Positions 1 through 4,306 of a stretch of 6,750 nucleotides of DNA are shown one piece after another. The DNA is from Prevotellaceae bacterium UBA7017. Its GTDB lineage: Bacteria; Bacteroidota; Bacteroidia; Bacteroidales; Bacteroidaceae. The notes beneath the pieces are model-generated. The model was not told where the DNA came from and searched no databases. It was given only the letters and a program-made list of their open reading frames with translations. The stretch spans positions 1 to 6,750 of the forward strand of contig DJWZ01000128.1 of assembly GCA_002449535.1 (NCBI GenBank), in the 5' to 3' direction. Made by a program: the position numbers and the translations under genes. The number at the start of each line of letters is the position of its first letter. Within the stretch, counting starts at the first letter, position 1.

Positions 1-963
1 ATAACCGCTGCCAACAAGATGGCTGACATAGGCGAGCAGATGACGGCAACAGGCATCGAGAAGACAGAACAGGAAATAATCTACAACACCGACAACACCT
101 ATTGGCTCGTAGTATCGCTGAAGCAAAAGCATCGTCTGGCAACAAACTATCTCGACCTCGTGAAGAAACTGAACAGCGACGTGCACAAGATGATAGACGA
201 AGGCGTTGCCACCAGAGCAGACGGACTGAAGGTGGACGTTGCAGTGAACGAAGCAGAGATGACACTGACAAAGGTGGACAACGGACTGTCGCTGGCAAAG
301 ATGTACCTGTGCCAGATTTGCGGCATGGACCTCGAAAGCGACATATCACTGGTTGACGAGGAAGTGGCACAAGACATAACATATAGCGGCGACACAGAAG
401 AAATAGAGAAAGACTTCTCGGCTCGCCCAGAGTTGGCTCTGTTGTCAAAGAGCATAGACCTTTCAAAAGAGAAGACAAAACTGGCAAGAGCCGGATACCT
501 GCCACAGATAGCACTGACAGGCGGCGCCGTATTCTCAAACCCCAGCGTATATAATGGTTTCGAAAGAAAATTCAAAGGTGCCCTCACCGTGGGAGTAATG
601 ATGAGAGTACCGGTCCTCGACTGGGGCGAAACAGCATACAAGATACGTGCCTCGAAAAACTCTACCAGAATGGCGGAGCTGACCTACAGCGAGGCAGAAG
701 AGATGATAAGCCTGCAAGTAAGCCAATGCTCCTTCAAGCTGAAAGAGGCACACAAACACCTCACGACAGCATTGGGAAACATCAAGAGCGCAGAGGAAAA
801 CCTACGCTGTGCAAACCTGGGCTTTAAAGAGGGCGTGATAAACACTACTGACGTAATGGCTGCACAGACAGCTTGGATGAAAGCACAAACAGAAAAGATA
901 GACGCCGAGATAGACGTCAAGACAGCAGAGGTGGCAATGAAGAAAGCCATCGGAAAACTATAA
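1..963 (+). CDS. TolC-family outer-membrane efflux protein, C-terminal part (5' truncated)
   Basis: This is the outer-membrane duct of a tripartite exporter, which carries substrate from the periplasmic adaptor to the outside. The frame is open from base 1 (ATA ACC GCT...), so the first ATG at 19 is probably internal. 320 residues are visible against roughly 430-480 for the family, so the signal peptide and first part are missing. The TolC/OEP internal duplication is visible: a block starting EGVATRADGL (visible residues 67-108) and one starting EGVINTTDVM (277-318) align without gaps over 42 residues and end in LCQICG and MKKAIG. Between them are GYLPQIALTGG (about 165-175) and VPVLDWGE (203-210), typical of the second OEP repeat with its outer-membrane strands. 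The adaptor gene follows after 22 bp, so it is co-transcribed with its partners. All 19 Asp codons are GAC, unlike the last gene of the window. Family assignment is firm; the substrate is unknown. Confidence 0.93.
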   Translation: MTAANKMADIGEQMTATGIEKTEQEIIYNTDNTYWLVVSLKQKHRLATNYLDLVKKLNSDVHKMIDEGVATRADGLKVDVAVNEAEMTLTKVDNGLSLAKMYLCQICGMDLESDISLVDEEVAQDITYSGDTEEIEKDFSARPELALLSKSIDLSKEKTKLARAGYLPQIALTGGAVFSNPSVYNGFERKFKGALTVGVMMRVPVLDWGETAYKIRASKNSTRMAELTYSEAEEMISLQVSQCSFKLKEAHKHLTTALGNIKSAEENLRCANLGFKEGVINTTDVMAAQTAWMKAQTEKIDAEIDVKTAEVAMKKAIGKL

Positions 964-966
964 AAC

Positions 967-976
967 GGAGAAAGGA
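967..976 (+). promoter_or_regulatory. Purine-rich Shine-Dalgarno-like site of the adaptor gene
   Basis: GGAGAAAGGA lies 9 bases before the ATG at 986, in the 22-bp gap after the TolC stop. It is the only good Shine-Dalgarno-like match in front of a gene in this window and supports the ATG at 986. Bacteroidota often initiate without such a motif, so its functional weight is uncertain. Confidence 0.4.
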
Positions 977-985
977 AAAACCAAA

Positions 986-1972
986 ATGACAAAGGGAAAA
1001 GCTAAAAATAATAGTGTTTTGATAGCACTTGGAGCATTCATTGTAGTAGTGCTCATAATCGGTATGATAGGTTTCTTCACCATCGGCAGGGATGCTGAAA
1101 TCATCCAGGGTCAGATTGACGTAGAGGAATATCGCGTTTCCAGCAAGGTGCCTTCACGCGTCCTTCATATCTTCGTAAAAGAAGGTGACTACGTAAACGT
1201 CGGTGACACGCTCGCCATCCTTGAAGCACCGGAGCTGTCTGCAAAGGCTACCCAGGCGCAAGGTGCCATTGATGCCGCAACAGCACTCAGCAATATGGCA
1301 AACAACGGTGCCCGCAAAGAGCAGATAAAGGGTGCATACGAACTATGGCAGCAAGCCAAGGCAGCAAAGGAAATTGCCGAAAAGTCATATAACCGCGTAC
1401 AACGCCTCTTCGACGAAGGCGTCATGACAGCCCAGAAGCGAGACGAGACATACGCTATGTTCAAGGCATCCGAGGCACAGGAGAAAGCGGCAAAAAGCCA
1501 GTATGACATGGCAGTAAACGGAGCACGCGAAGAAGAGAAAGCAGCTGCAAAGGGACAGGTAAAGGCTTTCTCAGGACAGATGGACGAGGTAAAGGTTTAC
1601 GAGAAGGAGACTATACAGATTGCACAGATAGCCGGAGAGGTCGCAACTATCTATCCGAAGGTGGGAGAACTCATCGGCAGCGGTTCACCGATAATGACAA
1701 TCTCCATCATGGACGACCTGTGGGGAGCCTTCAACATGCGTGAAGACCAGCTGAAGGGTCTGAAGAAAGGTGATACATTCACAGCATATCTTCCTGCCTT
1801 TGACAAAGAAATAGAAATGAAAGTGTCAAGCATAAAAGACCAAGGCAGCTATGCCACATGGAAAGCCACAAAGAGCAATGGTCAGTTTGACATGAAGACC
1901 TTCGAGGTTAAGGCGCGTCCCACGAAGAAGTTTGACGGCTTGAGACCAGGAATGAGTGTTATAGTAAGGTAA
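986..1972 (+). CDS. HlyD/YbhG-type periplasmic adaptor (membrane fusion protein)
   Basis: This 328-residue adaptor links inner-membrane permeases to the TolC-like duct. It has a short basic cytoplasmic start (MTKGKAKNNS), one membrane anchor at about residues 11-33, then the first half of a lipoyl/barrel-sandwich domain (about 41-82, with VKEGDYVNVGDTLAILEAPEL). A long alpha-helical hairpin (about 83-205, rich in Ala, Lys, Glu and Gln) precedes the second lipoyl half (about 210-240) and a beta-barrel domain ending in RPGMSVIVR. Both arms of the hairpin carry a matching motif, NGARKEQ (107-113) and NGAREEE (178-184), as in the YbhG/YhiI type of adaptor that works with ABC-2 permeases. The length is normal and the protein complete. 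The stop TAA (1970-1972) shares its last A with the ATG of the next gene, which implies translational coupling. The substrate cannot be read from the sequence. Confidence 0.95.
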   Translation: MTKGKAKNNSVLIALGAFIVVVLIIGMIGFFTIGRDAEIIQGQIDVEEYRVSSKVPSRVLHIFVKEGDYVNVGDTLAILEAPELSAKATQAQGAIDAATALSNMANNGARKEQIKGAYELWQQAKAAKEIAEKSYNRVQRLFDEGVMTAQKRDETYAMFKASEAQEKAAKSQYDMAVNGAREEEKAAAKGQVKAFSGQMDEVKVYEKETIQIAQIAGEVATIYPKVGELIGSGSPIMTISIMDDLWGAFNMREDQLKGLKKGDTFTAYLPAFDKEIEMKVSSIKDQGSYATWKATKSNGQFDMKTFEVKARPTKKFDGLRPGMSVIVR

Positions 1973-3144
1973 TGCGCGAACTCTTCGTCAGAGAAATACA
2001 TATATTGCTGGTACACCCTATATACATCATGTGTATGGTGGTGGCTCCGCTATTGATAACGTTCTTCTTCACATCACTGATGGACGAAGGAGCACCGCAA
2101 AATCTGCCGATAGGCGTTGTTGACCTCGACCAGACGACAACAACACGCAAGCTGACCCGCATGATAGATGCGTTCCAGAGCACAAAGGTAGTAGCCCACT
2201 ACACATCTATGGAGGAAGCCCGTCATGCCATACAGAAGAATGACATATACGGTTTCTTGCTTTTCCCGAAAGACATGACGAGCGACATGCTTGCCTTCCG
2301 TCAGCCAAAGATGTCATTCTATTATAGCAACACCTCGCTGACTGCCGGCTCGCTGATATATAAAGACATGAAGACGGTCTGTATGCTGGCTGCTGCCGGC
2401 GTAGGGCAAGGCGTCATGCAGGCAAAGGGAATGACACCTGAACAGATTAAGGCAACCCTGCAGCCAATAGCACTCGACACACACCTTATAGGCAATCCGT
2501 GGGTAAACTACAACTTTTATCTCAGCGCGATGCTGATACCTAACACCATCATACTGCTCATATTCCTGGTAACGGTATATTCCCTCGGAATAGAGATAAA
2601 GTTCCGTATGCGACGCGAGAACGACAGAGACAACAAAGGATGGTTAGAGATGGCACACGGAGACTTCGGCATGGCAATATTTACAAAGATACTACCGCAG
2701 ACACTTGTCTTCATCTGCGTTTTCATACTGGTGTACTCCTATCTGTTCGGCTGGCTACACTTCCCACATCCTGGAGGATTCTGGAGAATAGTGCTGCTCG
2801 CCTTCCTCAGCGTAGTATCGGCACAGGGATTTGGAGTCTTCATCTTCGGGCTCATACCATCCATGCGTATGGCAATGTCCGTATGTTCACTATGGGGAGT
2901 TCTAAGTTTTTCGATGGCAGGAACAGCATTCCCAGTCTTCGCTATGGATGCACCGCTGCAAAGCGTATCGTGGATGTTCCCAATGAGACATTACTACCTC
3001 ATATACCAACTCTGCATACTTAACACCTATCCACTGACAGAGGTACTGATAAATATCTTTGCGATGCTTTCACTCGGATTCTTGCCATTACTCGTGATAA
3101 AACGCATAGAACGCGCTTTTGTCAACTATGCCTACGAACCATAA
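1972..3144 (+). CDS. ABC-2 type transporter permease, first of a pair (YbhS/YbhR/YhhJ-like)
   Basis: This 390-residue inner-membrane permease starts on the ATG that overlaps the adaptor stop by one base. Predicted layout: membrane helix 1 at about 15-35, a periplasmic domain at about 37-180 (it begins with NLPIGVVDLDQT, the usual start of this domain in the ABC2_membrane_3 family), then helices at about 183-207, 237-260, 270-294, 300-325 and 356-376. The stretch NFYLSAMLIP...TVYSLGIEIK (181-210) leads into a charged cytoplasmic loop, RMRRENDRDNKG, where an ATPase would be expected to dock; FPMRHY (336-341) is also typical of the family. In E. coli, YbhF/YbhS/YbhR and RbbA/YhhJ pair such permeases with an ATPase, but none is encoded here. 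It probably forms a heterodimer with the next gene product. Export of drugs, bile salts or other toxic compounds is a family-level guess. Confidence 0.92.
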   Translation: MRELFVREIHILLVHPIYIMCMVVAPLLITFFFTSLMDEGAPQNLPIGVVDLDQTTTTRKLTRMIDAFQSTKVVAHYTSMEEARHAIQKNDIYGFLLFPKDMTSDMLAFRQPKMSFYYSNTSLTAGSLIYKDMKTVCMLAAAGVGQGVMQAKGMTPEQIKATLQPIALDTHLIGNPWVNYNFYLSAMLIPNTIILLIFLVTVYSLGIEIKFRMRRENDRDNKGWLEMAHGDFGMAIFTKILPQTLVFICVFILVYSYLFGWLHFPHPGGFWRIVLLAFLSVVSAQGFGVFIFGLIPSMRMAMSVCSLWGVLSFSMAGTAFPVFAMDAPLQSVSWMFPMRHYYLIYQLCILNTYPLTEVLINIFAMLSLGFLPLLVIKRIERAFVNYAYEP

Positions 3145-3171
3145 CAAATCCACATTTATACAGAAAAGGTA

Positions 3172-4281
3172 TTGAAAACACTTAACACCATATTTGACGC
3201 ATGGCTGGATGAGCTGAAGATGATTTCCAAAGACGAAGGCGTCTTGCTATTCTTCTTGTTCCTCCCTATTGCCTATCCCCTGATTTATTCGTGGATATAC
3301 AATAACGAAGTAGCACGCGAGGTTCCCGTTGTACTGATAGACAATTCACACTCGGCAAAATCACGTGAATTTGCACAGAAATACGATGCCTCTCCCGATG
3401 TCTGCATCGCATACCGTTGCGGCAACATGTCTGAAGCCAAGAGCCTCATCGGAAAGGAAGAAGCCTACGGAATCATCTATATACCCCACGACTTTGACAA
3501 ATGCCTTGGACGACACACCCAGGCACACATCAGCATATACTGCGACATGAGCTATATGTTGGCATATAAAGCCATTTACCAGACAGCCACAGCAGTATGC
3601 AGCGATATGGGAGCAACAGGCTTTTCTCCATTGTATTTTGAAGAGGTACCGATATTCAACACCACAGGCGGATATGGTAACTTTATTATTCCGGGAGTTT
3701 TGGTTCTCATCATACAGCAAGCCCTGCTACTCGGCGTAGGCATGATAGCCGGAACACGACGGGAGGAACGCTACTACAAAAAAATACCAGATCAGGAATG
3801 GAAGATTGCGGGTATGCTGGGACACAGTTTTGCATACCTCATGATATTCAGCATCATGCTTGCTTGGATTACCCTCGTAGTACCAAGAATGTTCGGGTTC
3901 GTCAGCCTTGTTCACGGCTCCACCCTATTCCACTTCCTTGTGCCATACCTGCTGGCGTGCGTATTCTTTGCCATCACGGTCAGTTCTTTTGTAAGATACC
4001 GCGAGAGCGTAATGCTCATAGTTGTCTTCACATCACTACCCATGTTATTCCTTAGCGGTGTCAGCTGGCCACTGAGCAGTATCTCCGGTTTCTGGCAAGG
4101 CGTTTCATACGCTTTCCCCAGCACCTTCGGCATAAGAGGCTTCATACGAATGAGCAGCATGGGGGCAGAACTTGCCGATGTTGAGCACGAATACTTTGGC
4201 CTATGGATACAAACTATAGTGTATTTCCTACTTTCGTGCACAATATATCAAGTGCGCGGACGTTTTTTATATAAAAACTAA
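3172..4281 (+). CDS. ABC-2 type transporter permease, second of a pair, TTG start
   Basis: This 369-residue permease is the likely heterodimer partner of the preceding one and has the same plan: helix 1 at about 24-43, periplasmic domain about 44-167, then helices at about 168-193, 217-240, 250-273, 279-300 and 342-360. Family marks include REVPVVLIDNSHSAKSREF (49-67), the domain end IFNTTGGYGNFIIPG (161-175) and the stretch LIIQQALLLGVGMIAGTRRE (179-198). The TTG at 3172 is preferred because the next Met (residue 17) would cut into the conserved N-terminal segment before helix 1, and no ATG or GTG lies between it and the upstream in-frame stop at 3142. A purine run (GAAAAGG, 3163-3169) is only 2 bases from the TTG, too close for a normal ribosome site. 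The periplasmic domain has five cysteines (78, 83, 111, 124, 143), which the first permease lacks in its domain apart from C137 near the end. The gene lies 27 bp after, and in the same frame as, its partner. Confidence 0.9.
   Translation: MKTLNTIFDAWLDELKMISKDEGVLLFFLFLPIAYPLIYSWIYNNEVAREVPVVLIDNSHSAKSREFAQKYDASPDVCIAYRCGNMSEAKSLIGKEEAYGIIYIPHDFDKCLGRHTQAHISIYCDMSYMLAYKAIYQTATAVCSDMGATGFSPLYFEEVPIFNTTGGYGNFIIPGVLVLIIQQALLLGVGMIAGTRREERYYKKIPDQEWKIAGMLGHSFAYLMIFSIMLAWITLVVPRMFGFVSLVHGSTLFHFLVPYLLACVFFAITVSSFVRYRESVMLIVVFTSLPMLFLSGVSWPLSSISGFWQGVSYAFPSTFGIRGFIRMSSMGAELADVEHEYFGLWIQTIVYFLLSCTIYQVRGRFLYKN
4233..4268 (+). terminator. Candidate intrinsic terminator inside the 3' end of the second permease
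   Basis: Bases 4233-4241 (TTCGTGCAC) can pair with 4252-4260 (GTGCGCGGA) in a nine-pair stem with two G-U pairs and a ten-base AT-rich loop. After two bases comes a run of six T (4263-4268). This resembles a weak intrinsic terminator and lies where the efflux operon should end. Against it: it sits 11-46 bases before the permease stop, so translating ribosomes could keep it open; the loop is long; and I have not computed its stability. If real, the SLBB gene would need its own promoter or live on read-through. Confidence 0.3.
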
Positions 4282-4306
4282 AACTATACATAAAAAAACC
4301 ACAAAC
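4282..4306 (+). promoter_or_regulatory. A-rich translation leader of the SLBB export gene
   Basis: The 25 bases between the second permease and the ATG at 4307 are strongly A-rich (including seven A in a row, then CCACAAAC) and hold no Shine-Dalgarno motif. A-rich, unstructured leaders are common before Bacteroidota starts and fit efficient initiation at 4307. No promoter with the Bacteroidota TTTG / TAnnTTTG elements at normal spacing is visible here or just upstream. Confidence 0.4.

Noticed and set aside
19..21. ATG at 19 as the true start of the TolC gene
   Set aside because: The frame is open to base 1, and a start here would remove the signal peptide and the first part of the conserved fold; the gene is cut by the window edge instead.
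147..641. 164-codon open frame on the - strand inside the TolC gene
   Set aside because: It lies fully antisense to a clear TolC-family coding region, and its translation is Ser/Thr-rich with no recognisable domain; a shadow of the real gene.
2640..3023. 127-codon + strand frame inside the first permease
   Set aside because: It overlaps the conserved membrane-helix region of the permease in another frame and has low-complexity, Arg/His-rich content without a domain.
4195..4236. Possible Bacteroidota promoter: TTTG at 4195 and TACTTTCG at 4229
   Set aside because: The second element has a mismatch to TAnnTTTG, and the gap of 30 bases is far from the usual spacing of about 19-21.
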